From Yoonia vestfoldensis SKA53 (GTDB taxonomy: Bacteria; Pseudomonadota; Alphaproteobacteria; Rhodobacterales; Rhodobacteraceae), in contig NZ_CH672414.1 of the NCBI RefSeq assembly GCF_000152785.1, positions 895,472-959,471 on the forward strand: a DNA stretch of 64,000 nucleotides. Direction: 5' to 3'. Below are positions 40,701 to 48,431 of the stretch, in pieces. The number at the start of each line of letters is the position of its first letter. Position 1 is the first letter of the stretch. A model generated the notes under the pieces. The model was not told the DNA's origin. It worked only from the letters and a program-made list of their open reading frames with translations, and did not search any database. The translations under genes were made by a program, and so were the position numbers.

Positions 40701-41219
40701 CAGATCAATGCGATCCGGTCAGGCGCTGCCGAAGGCATCATCGACGACGGCCAATGGGCGCCGCAGATCAACCTGGGTGTGCCGGTTCTGATCCCCGAAG
40801 ATTATGTCCCCGACCTTGACGTGCGTCTGGGGCTGTACCGCCGCCTGTCGAACCTGACCACCAAGGTCGAGTTGGAAGGTTTCGCCGCCGAACTGATCGA
40901 CCGTTTCGGCCCGCTGCCGCGCGAGGTGAACACGCTGCTGCTGGTCGTGCGGATCAAGGCGATGTGCAAAAAGGCGGGCATCAGCCAGCTGGATGCAGGG
41001 CCAAAGGGTGCAACGATCCGGTTCCATAATGACAAATTCGCCTCGCCTGCGGGGCTGGTGGATTTTATCAACGACCAGCGCGGACAGGCCAAGGTCAAGG
41101 ATAACAAGATCGTCGTGCTGCGCGATTGGGACAAGGAACGCGACAAGATACAAGGAGCGTTCAACATCGCGCGCGATCTGGCGGCAAAACTTGCGGAGGA
41201 AACGAAAAAAGCAGGGTAG
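37773..41219 (+). CDS. mfd: transcription-repair coupling factor Mfd
   Basis: Displaces RNA polymerase stalled at DNA damage and recruits UvrA. 1148 residues, full length: UvrB-homology region near the N-terminus (G-D-Y-A-V-R-G-G-I-I-D-I-F-P), CarD-like polymerase-binding domain (G-D-L-V-V-H-V-D-H-G-V-G-R-F), then a RecG-like translocase with Walker A G-D-V-G-F-G-K-T near 623-630, a D-E-E-Q box near 723, and the C-terminal D7 domain. Its stop codon lies in the loop of its own terminator. Confidence 0.97.
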   Translation: MSDHTHITVSGAPEGFDAKLILAELAKGQPVCHIARDDKRLAAMQSALAFFAPGVPVFVFPAWDCLPYDRVSPNTDISAARMATLAALVHGMPGQFILLTTLSAATQRVPARNTLREAAFTATVGKRLDEGALRAFLVRMGFTQSPNVMEPGDYAVRGGIIDIFPPGQSGPVRLDLFGDVLDAARRFDPATQRTVEKLTEVELAPVSEVILDEAAITRFRQNYRIEFGAAGTDDPLYEAVSAGRKHAGVEHWLGFFQDDLETLFDYLPKATITLDDQIGPQRVARWESIADQYGTRMHALTQKGRMDSVYKPAPPQLLYLDDAAWARAVAERRVLQFSPHKQATGPGVIDAGGRMGRSFAPERQQENLSLFGALAAHIKARSAKGPVIVASYSDGARERLEGLIEDEGVGETIAISDFSRIGKTGVYLAVWPLDQGFESPGLTVISEQDVLGDRLIRQTKRKRRAENFLSEANSLAPGDLVVHVDHGVGRFEGMEVVTALGAAHECLLIAYAEETKLYLPVENIELLSKYGHEAGLLDKLGGGAWQAKKARLKERIRQIAERLIRVAAERALRKAPVLEPESGLWDQFLARFPYAETDDQLSAIDDVLSDLGSGQPMDRLICGDVGFGKTEVAIRAAFVAAMAGVQVAIVAPTTLLARQHYQSFAERFRGFPVNVRPLSRFVSPRDAALTRDGIAKGTVDIVIGTHALLAKAVNFKNLGLLIIDEEQKFGVQHKERLKQLRTDVHVLTLTATPIPRTLQLSLSGVRDLSVIGTPPIDRLAIRTYVSEFDTITVREALLREHYRGGQSFIVVPRITDMDEMEAFLREEVPEVTFISATGQMAAGELDDRMNAFYDGKYDVLLATTIVESGLDIPTANTMIVWRADMFGLSQLYQIRGRVGRSKTRAYAYLTTKPRQKLTTTAQKRLRVLGSIDSLGAGFTLASQDLDIRGAGNLLGEEQSGQMREVGYELYQQMLEDQINAIRSGAAEGIIDDGQWAPQINLGVPVLIPEDYVPDLDVRLGLYRRLSNLTTKVELEGFAAELIDRFGPLPREVNTLLLVVRIKAMCKKAGISQLDAGPKGATIRFHNDKFASPAGLVDFINDQRGQAKVKDNKIVVLRDWDKERDKIQGAFNIARDLAAKLAEETKKAG

Positions 41220-41232
41220 AACCCTGCTTTTT
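41206..41232 (+). terminator. terminator overlapping the mfd stop codon
   Basis: AAAAA-GCAGGG (41211-41216), loop TAGAA, CCCTGC (41222-41227), TTTTT. The loop begins with the mfd stop codon TAG, so the last codons form one arm of the terminator. The A-run on the left makes it usable in both directions. Confidence 0.9.
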
Positions 41233-41296
41233 CCGGTCTCCGACGGGGATCGCTTCAAATTGCGCTATGCGCGAATTGGCGGGCTCGGAAGTTGGG

Positions 41297-42505
41297 TTAT
41301 GCGTCGCCCGGCCGCGTGATCTTGGTTGTCAGCCAGAGCGCAATGCTGGCCGCCACCAAAGCCCCCACCGCCATCGGCAGCGGCGTGCCGTCAAACATCA
41401 GCGCGATGGGGGCGGCGATCATGACCGCGCCAATCGTCGAAATCGCCGCGATGATCGAGGCAGCAAGACCCGCCATATGGCCCATGTCTTCCATCGCCAG
41501 CGCGTTCAAATTGCCGATTGTCAGCCCCGCCTGAAAGAAATTGCCGGTGACCCAGATCACATAGGTGCCAAAGGCCAGCCAATAGGGGCCATCCACCGCC
41601 GTGATCGCAATCATTGCCAGCGTGATGCCGATTTGAACAATCAGCATCGCCTTGATGATCGCGCGCATCCCCAGCCGCATCACTAGCCGCGCATTCAGCA
41701 GGCTAGCGCTGGCGGCCAGAATGGCGATGCCGCCGAACCAGTAATGAAAATACGCGCCTTGGCCAAAGGTGACATCGAACACCTGCTGGGTCGAGGACAG
41801 CACGATGAACAGGATGCCAAAAACCAGCGTCTGCACCGCGATCGACAGCCGCGCCGTGCGATGCGCGAACATCTCGACTGTGGCGGTGTAAAGGGCCCTA
41901 ATGCTCAGCGCGCGGCGGTTTTCAGGCATCAGCGTCTCGGGCTGCCGGATCAACAGCCACAGCAACGTGATCACTGAAAACAACATGAACGCGGCAAAGA
42001 TCGCCCGCCAGCCAAAGCCCAGAATGATGAAATGCCCCAAGGTCGGAGCCAAGGCAGGCACCAGCGCAAAGACCGCCATCACGAAGGACATGATCCGCGC
42101 CATATCACGCCCCTGATAGATGTCGCGCACCAGTGCCATGGCGACAACCCGCGGCCCAGAGGCCCCCAGCCCCATCAGCACCCGTGCAGCCAGCATCAGT
42201 TCGAGCGATTGCGCAGCCCAAGCCAGCCCGCAGCCGACAACATAGACCACCGCGCCCGCGATCATCACCGGCTTGCGCCCGTAAGCATCCGACAAAGGCC
42301 CGGTGAACAAGGTACCGATCCCCATGCCCAGCACGAAACTTGTGATGATCAGCTGCGCATTGTTCAGATTGTCAGGGCTGAGCGCAGCCCCGATTTGCGG
42401 CAAGGCGGGCAGCATCGCGTCAATCGAAAACGCGACCGTCGCCACCACCATCGCCATCAGCGCGATAAATTCGGTTTGGCCCAACCGCTGGCGTGGGCTG
42501 ATCAT
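41297..42505 (-). CDS. MFS multidrug efflux transporter, Bcr/CflA type
   Basis: 402 residues with twelve predicted helices and the Bcr/CflA signatures: L-P-x-I-G-A-A-L near the first helix, G-P-L-S-D-A-Y-G-R-K-P after helix 2, and R-V-L-M-G-L-G-A-S-G-P-R in helix 4. Predicted proton-driven exporter of drugs or small metabolites. It overlaps the DsbA-like gene by four bases, so both are probably expressed together. Confidence 0.9.
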   Translation of the reverse strand: MISPRQRLGQTEFIALMAMVVATVAFSIDAMLPALPQIGAALSPDNLNNAQLIITSFVLGMGIGTLFTGPLSDAYGRKPVMIAGAVVYVVGCGLAWAAQSLELMLAARVLMGLGASGPRVVAMALVRDIYQGRDMARIMSFVMAVFALVPALAPTLGHFIILGFGWRAIFAAFMLFSVITLLWLLIRQPETLMPENRRALSIRALYTATVEMFAHRTARLSIAVQTLVFGILFIVLSSTQQVFDVTFGQGAYFHYWFGGIAILAASASLLNARLVMRLGMRAIIKAMLIVQIGITLAMIAITAVDGPYWLAFGTYVIWVTGNFFQAGLTIGNLNALAMEDMGHMAGLAASIIAAISTIGAVMIAAPIALMFDGTPLPMAVGALVAASIALWLTTKITRPGDA

Positions 42506-43146
42506 GCCTCGTCGCCAATTTGGGCAATGATATCACTGATAATTTTGACCCAAAGATCGGTCGGCTGCGCGCCCGGCACCGCATGTTGATTGGCCACCAC
42601 AAAAGTCGGCACCGCGCTGATGCCCATATCGCGGCTATGCGCATCACGCGCACGGATATCGGCGGTATCGGCGTCAGAGGCCAGCAGCCGGGTGATGAGG
42701 GCGGCATCCATTTCCGCCATATCGGCAATATCGGCGAGCACTTCGTGGCTGCCGATGTCGCGGCCTTCGACAAAGTAAGCCTTGAACAAAAGGTCCACAA
42801 CCAGCAGCTGGCGCGCCTCGATTCCGGCCCAATGGATCAGGCGATGCGCGTCGATTGTATTAGGGGTGACCTGCATTGCTTCGAAATTGATGGTCAGACC
42901 TGCCTTTTCGGCATGCGCGACGACGGGCGCATAGGCTTTCGCCGCCGCGGCCTTGCCGCCGAATTTGGTTTCGAGATAGGTTTTGCGGTCCATCCCGCCT
43001 GCAGGCATATCGGGGTTCAGCTGGAACGGATGCCATTCGATCGTGAACGGATGATCGACAAATTGCGCCAATGCCGCGTCCAGATTGGCCTTGCCAATAT
43101 AGCACCAAGGGCAGATCGGGTCGGAAATGATATCGAGTTTGACCAT
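42502..43146 (-). CDS. DsbA-family (FrnE-like) oxidoreductase
   Basis: 214-residue cytoplasmic thioredoxin-fold protein, close to the FrnE subgroup. The redox motif is C12-P-W-C15 right after the first strand (D-I-I-S-D-P-I). A helical insert follows, and the cis-proline loop is G-I-S-A-V-P-T-F-V. No signal peptide. FrnE relatives act in redox or polyketide-related isomerisation; here the role is unknown. It precedes the MFS gene, overlapping by four bases. Confidence 0.9.
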   Translation of the reverse strand: MVKLDIISDPICPWCYIGKANLDAALAQFVDHPFTIEWHPFQLNPDMPAGGMDRKTYLETKFGGKAAAAKAYAPVVAHAEKAGLTINFEAMQVTPNTIDAHRLIHWAGIEARQLLVVDLLFKAYFVEGRDIGSHEVLADIADMAEMDAALITRLLASDADTADIRARDAHSRDMGISAVPTFVVANQHAVPGAQPTDLWVKIISDIIAQIGDEA

Positions 43147-43242
43147 GCTGGCCCCCTGAGACTGTGGGATGAAAATATGTCACAGGGGTATCGGCACCCT
43201 GGGTCAGTTGCAAGATCAGCTGCGCCTGCGTAAAGAATTGCC

Positions 43243-43866
43243 ATGACCGAGATCGACCCCAGAAACTTGATCCGCATCGCGCATGAAAACGGGTCCGCCA
43301 GCGTGGCGCAGCCGTTGGATCTGGGCGCGCGGGTGCGTGAATTGCGCAAGGCGCGTGACTGGACACTGGAACAGGCCGCACGGCAGGCGGGGCTGGCGCG
43401 GTCCACCCTGTCCAAGATCGAGAACGGCCAGATGTCGCCGACCTATGATGCGCTCAAAAAGCTGGCGGTGGGGCTGGATATTTCGGTGCCGCAATTATTC
43501 ACGCCGCCGGCCAAAGGGCAGGTCAACGGGCGCATGGCCGTGACCCGCGGCGGACAGGAAGCGGTGCAGATCACCACGACCTATGAACATGCGTTGCTGG
43601 CTGAAAGCCTGAGTACGAAAAAGATGCTGCCTTACCGCGCCCGGGTGCGCGCGCGGTCGATGGAGGAATTCGATGGCTGGGTGCGCCATGACGGCGAGGA
43701 ATTTCTGTATGTGCTGACCGGACAGGTGCGGCTTTATACCGAATTTTACGAGCCAATCGCGCTGAAACGCGGCGACAGCGCCTATTACGATGCCGCGATG
43801 GGCCACAATGTTGTGTCCATCAGCGCCGAGGATGCGACGATCCTGTGGGTGACATCGCTGTCCTAG
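43243..43866 (+). CDS. XRE-family regulator with cupin domain
   Basis: 207 residues: an XRE helix-turn-helix at about 27-82 (V-R-E-L-R-K-A-R-D-W-T-L-E-Q-A-A-x-x-A-G-L-A-R-S-T-L-S-K-I-E-N-G) and a C-terminal cupin with H-D-G-E-E-F-L-Y-V-L-x-G and G-H-N-V-V-S. Such regulators usually sense a small metabolite in the cupin and control nearby catabolic or transport genes. Divergent from the DsbA-like/MFS pair with 96 bases between, so they are the best candidate targets. Confidence 0.9.
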   Translation: MTEIDPRNLIRIAHENGSASVAQPLDLGARVRELRKARDWTLEQAARQAGLARSTLSKIENGQMSPTYDALKKLAVGLDISVPQLFTPPAKGQVNGRMAVTRGGQEAVQITTTYEHALLAESLSTKKMLPYRARVRARSMEEFDGWVRHDGEEFLYVLTGQVRLYTEFYEPIALKRGDSAYYDAAMGHNVVSISAEDATILWVTSLS

Positions 43867-43889
43867 ACTTTGATGCGCTCCGCGCGGGG

Positions 43890-43910
43890 AGTATTTGGGG
43901 AAATAAGAAG
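43890..43910 (+). repeat. dispersed 3'-end repeat copy d
   Basis: GTATTTGGGGAAATAAGAAG preceded by A, identical over 21 bases to copy c (23378-23398, minus). It lies 3' of the XRE-cupin gene in sense orientation, preceded by a short CTCC/GGAG stem and followed by a terminator. Confidence 0.85.
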
Positions 43911-43914
43911 GTGA

Positions 43915-43947
43915 AAAGGCCCGGGGCGATCCGGGCCTTTGTGTTTT
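43915..43947. terminator. bidirectional terminator between convergent genes
   Basis: AAAGGCCCGG, loop GGCGAT, CCGGGCCTTT, then GTGTTTT. It is placed between the end of the XRE-cupin gene and the end of the binding-protein gene and can serve both. Confidence 0.85.
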
Positions 43948-45778
43948 AATCCTCGTACCACCAGACATCGGGCTGCCAGCCGGGCCAATCGCCGAAGATC
44001 GGCAGGTTTTCGGGGTAGCGCAATTCGCGGGCATGGGCGATGCGGCTGATGTTCCACTGATAGATCGGGATCACATAGCGCCCGGCGGTCAGGATGCGGT
44101 CGAGCGCTTGGACGGCTGCGACGAAATCATCCTGGCTTTGCGAGGTCAGCAGGCGGTTGATCATCGCATCCACGGCGGGGGATTTCAGTCCCATCACGTT
44201 GCGCCCGCCGGGCTGGTCGGCCGCGGCTGCGCCGAAATAGTTGAACTGTTCGTTGCCAGGCGAGAGCGACAGGCCGACACGGTAATAGGTCATGTCGAAA
44301 TCATAGGCATCGACGCGTTCCTTGTATTGCGCGCCATCAGCCAGCGACACGCGCGGGGAGATCCCGATCCGCCCCAGCGACTGGACATACATGTCGACGA
44401 TCGACTGGTTTTCCGACCCGCCCTGTTGGAGCAGGATTTCAAAGGTGAACGGGGTTCCGGCTGCGTTGCGCAGCACGCCGTCCTGCACGGTCCAGCCTGC
44501 CTGCGCCATCAGATCAAGCGCGGCGGCGGTGCCTGCGCGGTTGCGTTCGGTGCCGTCACCTATGGGTAAATTGTAGCCTTCGAGCGTGCCCGGTATCAGA
44601 TCGGCGGCGAAGGGGGCGAGGAATTCTGCCACGCGCCCGGTGGCGGGGCCATGGTGCATGCCCAGCGGCGAGTTGGACCAGTAGGAGGTGATGCGCGGCT
44701 GTGCGCCGCCGGTCATCGCGTCATTGATGAATTCGAAATTGAATGCATGGATCAGCGCATCCCGTACCCGCCAATCGGCGAATTGCGCGCGTCGGGTGTT
44801 CATCACGAACCCCGTCATGCCGGAGGGTCGTTCATGGCCCAACACCGACAGGGTGACATCGCCGCTCTGCACGGCGGGAAAATCATATTGCCCGTCCCAA
44901 CGCGCGACGTTGAATTCGCGGTTGGTGGTCACTTCGAGCGTCTTGAACGCCTCGAAAGCGGCGGTTTCATCACCGAAGAATTCGATCCGCACCTCGTCGA
45001 AATTATGCAGGCCGCGCTGGAACGGCACATTCACACCCCAATAATCGGGGTTGCGCCGTAGCGAGATGAAGCGTCCGGCCTCGAAATCGTCGATCACATA
45101 GGGGGCAGAGGTGATCGGCACCACGTCAAGCGTGCTTTGCGCGAAATCCACACCCTCCCATTGCGCCTTTTTCAGGATCGGGCGCAGGCCCGCGAGCAGC
45201 GCCAGTTCACGGTCGGCCACGTTGAAGGTCAGCCGGACCGACCGGTCGCCGGTCTGTGCGATGCTGGCCACACGGGTCCAGAACCCCAGATAACGGGGAT
45301 GGCCAATGGTGCCCAAGGTTTCAAATGACCAGATCACGTCTGCGACTGTGACGGGGCTGCCGTCAGAGAATCGCGCCTCGGGCCGCAGGGTAAATTCGAC
45401 CCAATCGCGGTCGGGGCTGGTTTGCACCGATTCGGCCAGCAGGCCGTAAAGCGTGAACGGTTCGTCCAGCGACCGCGCCATCAGGCTTTCGCCGACGAAA
45501 TAGCGCAATTGCCATGACACCGACCCTTTCAGGATGAAAGGGTTGAGGCTGTCAAAGCCGCCAACCTCTGAGGTGACGATGCGCCCGCCCTTGGGGGCAT
45601 CAGGGTTCGCATAGGGCAGGGACACAAAATCAGGTGGCAGCGCGGGGTCACCATACATAGCTATGCCATGTTGCGGTTCGGCAAAAGCTATGCCCGCCAT
45701 CGCGATCATCGCCGCGCCCATGCGCCATGCCGCGATCAAGCGGCCAAAATGAAATGCCATTTTCGTGATGTTCCCCAT
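43946..45778 (-). CDS. family 5 extracellular solute-binding protein (YejA-like), orphan
   Basis: About 610 residues, periplasmic peptide-type binding protein. From the ATG at 45776-45778 (AAGG eight bases upstream), a signal peptide ends A-G-I-A-F-A. The mature start, H-G-I-A-M-Y-G-D-P-A-L-P-P-D-F ... Y-x-N-P-D-A-P-K-G-G, is typical of YejA, the binding protein of a peptide/microcin C importer. No yejB, yejE or yejF gene is next to it: the neighbours are an opposite-strand regulator and a putative small RNA. It may use another transporter's permease. Confidence 0.88.
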   Translation of the reverse strand: MGNITKMAFHFGRLIAAWRMGAAMIAMAGIAFAEPQHGIAMYGDPALPPDFVSLPYANPDAPKGGRIVTSEVGGFDSLNPFILKGSVSWQLRYFVGESLMARSLDEPFTLYGLLAESVQTSPDRDWVEFTLRPEARFSDGSPVTVADVIWSFETLGTIGHPRYLGFWTRVASIAQTGDRSVRLTFNVADRELALLAGLRPILKKAQWEGVDFAQSTLDVVPITSAPYVIDDFEAGRFISLRRNPDYWGVNVPFQRGLHNFDEVRIEFFGDETAAFEAFKTLEVTTNREFNVARWDGQYDFPAVQSGDVTLSVLGHERPSGMTGFVMNTRRAQFADWRVRDALIHAFNFEFINDAMTGGAQPRITSYWSNSPLGMHHGPATGRVAEFLAPFAADLIPGTLEGYNLPIGDGTERNRAGTAAALDLMAQAGWTVQDGVLRNAAGTPFTFEILLQQGGSENQSIVDMYVQSLGRIGISPRVSLADGAQYKERVDAYDFDMTYYRVGLSLSPGNEQFNYFGAAAADQPGGRNVMGLKSPAVDAMINRLLTSQSQDDFVAAVQALDRILTAGRYVIPIYQWNISRIAHARELRYPENLPIFGDWPGWQPDVWWYED

Positions 45779-45838
45779 GGATGATACCTTGCTTGGTGGC
45801 ACCGTAATGACGGTTCTAGGCATTTTCAAACTTTTAGC

Positions 45839-45867
45839 TTGGAGCCACGCGGGGAATTGCTTATATA
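45839..45867 (+). promoter_or_regulatory. promoter of the candidate small RNA
   Basis: TTGGAG (45839-45844), a 17-base spacer, TATATA (45862-45867). It points to the plus strand, where no protein gene lies before the terminator at 45923. Confidence 0.55.
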
Positions 45868-45873
45868 GAGGGC

Positions 45874-45948
45874 ACTGCTCGATAGGTTTCTTGCCTGTAT
45901 GAAACCTGCCTCAATAACTTAGCGCCCGCCTTGTGCGGGCGTTTTTTT
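45874..45948 (+). ncRNA. candidate small RNA, about 75 bases
   Basis: Between the start of the YejA-like gene (minus) and bdhA (plus) lies a complete transcription unit without a reading frame. A promoter at 45839-45867 is followed by a 5' stem-loop AGGTTTC/GAAACCT (45884-45890 and 45901-45907, ten-base loop), a short single-stranded stretch (CCTCAATAACTTAG) and a terminator CGCCCGC/GCGGGCG with T7. The architecture is that of a trans-acting sRNA. I cannot match it to a known family. The 5' end is an estimate from the -10 box. Confidence 0.55.
45923..45948 (+). terminator. Rho-independent terminator of the candidate small RNA
   Basis: CGCCCGC (45923-45929), loop CTTGT, GCGGGCG (45935-45941), T7. 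The T-run is on one side only, so it serves the plus strand. It lies 82 bases before bdhA. Confidence 0.88.
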
Positions 45949-46030
45949 ATGGGCTTTGCCGGACCGCAGGTGACCTTTGCAGATGCAGCATGTACAGTGA
46001 GTCGCAATCGCAACATCCGGAGACCACGCC

Positions 46031-46804
46031 ATGAACCTGCAAGGAAAAACCGCCATCATCACCGGGTCCACATCGGGGATCGGGCTGGGTATCGCGCGCG
46101 CCTTGGCACAGGCGGGGGTCGATGTGGTGCTGAATTCGTTCACCGACACCGAAGATGACCATGCCTGCGCCGCTGATATCGCATCCAGCACCGGGGTCAC
46201 GGCGCGGTATATCCAGGCCGATATGTCCAAGGGTGCAGAGTGTCGCCGTCTGATCGCGGATGCGGGCGGCTGCGATATTCTGGTCAACAATGCCGGCATC
46301 CAGCATGTCGCCCCGATCCAGGATTTCGACCCAGCCAAATGGGATGCGATCATCGCGATCAACCTGTCATCGGCCTTTCATACCACCGCTGCGGCGGTGA
46401 CCGGCATGCGCGACCGTGGCTGGGGCCGGATCATCAACGTGGCCTCGGCGCATGGGTTGACGGCCTCGCCCTATAAATCCGCCTATGTTGCGGCCAAGCA
46501 CGGCATCATCGGCCTGACCAAGACCGTGGGGCTGGAAACTGCGCGCGATCCGATCACCTGTAATGCAATCTGTCCCGGCTATGTCCTGACACCGCTGGTC
46601 GAGGCGCAGATCCCCGCCACGATGAAAGAATACGGCATGTCGCGCGACGAGGTGATCGAGAAGGTCATGCTCGCACGCCAACCGTCCAAGCAATTCGCCA
46701 CGGTCGAGGAATTGGGCGGCACGGCGGTATTTCTGTGTTCGGACACCGCAGCCCAGATCACCGGCACAGCGATCAGCGTCGATGGAGGCTGGACCGCGCA
46801 ATGA
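46031..46804 (+). CDS. bdhA: 3-hydroxybutyrate dehydrogenase
   Basis: NAD-dependent short-chain dehydrogenase, 257 residues. Cofactor motif T-G-S-T-S-G-I-G at 11-18, N-N-A-G at 86-89, catalytic Ser139, Tyr152 and Lys156 (Y-V-A-A-K). Family-specific Q-H-V-A-P-I-Q-D-F is present. It oxidises 3-hydroxybutyrate released from the storage polymer PHB. The stop overlaps the patatin start (ATGA), linking it to a lipase-like partner. Confidence 0.95.
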   Translation: MNLQGKTAIITGSTSGIGLGIARALAQAGVDVVLNSFTDTEDDHACAADIASSTGVTARYIQADMSKGAECRRLIADAGGCDILVNNAGIQHVAPIQDFDPAKWDAIIAINLSSAFHTTAAAVTGMRDRGWGRIINVASAHGLTASPYKSAYVAAKHGIIGLTKTVGLETARDPITCNAICPGYVLTPLVEAQIPATMKEYGMSRDEVIEKVMLARQPSKQFATVEELGGTAVFLCSDTAAQITGTAISVDGGWTAQ

Positions 46805-47832
46805 AGCGGATCAACCTTGCCCTGCAAGGCGGCGGCGCGCATGGCGCCTTTACCTGGGGTGTGCTGGACCGGCTGTTGCAGGACGACGGCATCGAGATTG
46901 CCGCGATTTCCGCCACATCGGCGGGGGCGCTGAATGCGGCGGCGCTGAAATCGGGCTGGGTGCGCGATGGACGCGGGGGCGCGCGTGAAAACCTTGACTG
47001 GCTTTGGGGGCAGGTGGGGGCGGTCACCGACGCGCGGTTGACAGATTGGGTATCGTCCATGGCCCCCGCCGCGCATGTGGTGGCGCAGGCGATGAAATAT
47101 TCGCCCGCCTATGCCGCGCTCGATATGACATCGCGGATGATGTCGCCCTATGTCACCGGCCCTTTGATGCGCAATCCGCTGGAAAAGATCGTCAAACAAT
47201 TCCGCTATGATGCGGTCTGCGGCCAGGTTGGTCCTGCGCTGCATATCTGCACGACCAATGTGCGCAGCGGCAAGATCCGCGTTTTCAGCGGCGACGAAAT
47301 TTCAAGCGATGTCATCATGGCCTCGGCCTGTTTGCCGACGCTGTTTCAGGCGGTGGAATTTACTGATCCGCGCACCGGCAAGTCAGAGGCGTTCTGGGAT
47401 GGCGGCTATAGCGGGAATCCTGCGCTATTTCCATTGTTTGCCAAGGACTTGCCAGACGATATTCTGGTGGTCAATATCAACCCGCTTTACCGTGCGGAAC
47501 TGCCGACAGATGTGCAGGCGATCCAGAACCGGATCAACGAGATCAGTTTCAATTCGTCGCTGTTGCGTGAATTGCGCGCCATTGCCTTTGTCAAACGCCT
47601 GTTGGCCGATGGGTCGATGACGCATGGCACGATGAAGGATGTGATCGTGCATATGATCGCCGATGACGCGCTGATGAATGAATTGAACGTGGCAACCAAG
47701 ACGATCCCGCAGCCTGTCATCCTTGCGCGGCTGAAAGAGGCGGGGCAGGCGGCGGCGGATGCGTTCTTGAAAAACCACAAATCCGATCTGAACGTCAAAA
47801 GCACCGTCGATGTGGACATGATGTTCAACTGA
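46801..47832 (+). CDS. patatin-like phospholipase
   Basis: 343 residues. Oxyanion motif G-G-G-A-H-G at 10-15, nucleophile Ser40 in S-A-T-S-A-G (the first Gly of the usual G-x-S-x-G is Ala, as I recall for this subgroup), and the catalytic Asp in W-D-G-G-Y-S-G-N-P. Coupled to bdhA by ATGA. The pairing suggests a role near PHB granules or membrane lipid turnover, but this is inference. Its 3' end overlaps the convergent LysE gene by eight bases. Confidence 0.92.
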   Translation: MKRINLALQGGGAHGAFTWGVLDRLLQDDGIEIAAISATSAGALNAAALKSGWVRDGRGGARENLDWLWGQVGAVTDARLTDWVSSMAPAAHVVAQAMKYSPAYAALDMTSRMMSPYVTGPLMRNPLEKIVKQFRYDAVCGQVGPALHICTTNVRSGKIRVFSGDEISSDVIMASACLPTLFQAVEFTDPRTGKSEAFWDGGYSGNPALFPLFAKDLPDDILVVNINPLYRAELPTDVQAIQNRINEISFNSSLLRELRAIAFVKRLLADGSMTHGTMKDVIVHMIADDALMNELNVATKTIPQPVILARLKEAGQAAADAFLKNHKSDLNVKSTVDVDMMFN

Positions 47833-48427
47833 CCAGCTTGACCGCCAGCGCCCACATGACCAGCCCGATCAGCAGATCAAGCCGCCGCCAGGCCCGGGCC
47901 GATTGCATGACAGGGGCCAACAGCCGCGCGCCATAGCCCAGAGTGAAAAAGAACGTATAGGACGCCAGCACAGCGCCTGCGCCAAAAGCAGCCTTCAACG
48001 CGGTCTCGGTGAATTGTGTCGATACCGCGCCCACCAGCCCCAGCGTGTCCAGATAGACATGCGGGTTCAGCCATGTGAAGGCCGCCCCCGTCGCCAAAAC
48101 CCGCCACAGGCTGGCCGATACACCTGCAACCTGCATCGCGTAATCGCCCTGATAGGCCGCAAGCAACCGCAACGCGCCGTAAACGGCAAGAAAGGCCGCA
48201 CCACCCCAGGCCATGATCTGCGGAAACGCCGGATAAAGCGTGACCAGATAGCCAAAGCCCATCACGCCCGCCGTGATCAGCACAGCATCCGACGTGGCGC
48301 ATAGCAGGCACAGCCAGAACACATGCTGCCGCGCCAGACCCTGCCGCAGCACAAAGGCATTTTGCGCCCCGATCGCAAGGATCAGCGCGAAACCGGTCGC
48401 AAAGCCGGTGACGCCCGCAGCTAGCAC
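47825..48427 (-). CDS. LysE/ArgO-type amino-acid exporter
   Basis: About 200 residues and six helices. G-F-x-T-G-F-A-L-I-L-A-I-G-A-Q-N-A-F-V-L-R-Q-G-L is the N-terminal signature of the LysE/ArgO exporters; L-N-P-H-V-Y-L-D-T is typical of the arginine/lysine branch. I prefer a GTG at 48427, immediately after the DUF502 stop; a longer frame gives an odd leader that overlaps that gene. Export of basic amino acids is likely, but the exact substrate is unknown. Confidence 0.9.
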   Translation of the reverse strand: MLAAGVTGFATGFALILAIGAQNAFVLRQGLARQHVFWLCLLCATSDAVLITAGVMGFGYLVTLYPAFPQIMAWGGAAFLAVYGALRLLAAYQGDYAMQVAGVSASLWRVLATGAAFTWLNPHVYLDTLGLVGAVSTQFTETALKAAFGAGAVLASYTFFFTLGYGARLLAPVMQSARAWRRLDLLIGLVMWALAVKLVS

Positions 48428-48431
48428 GCTG

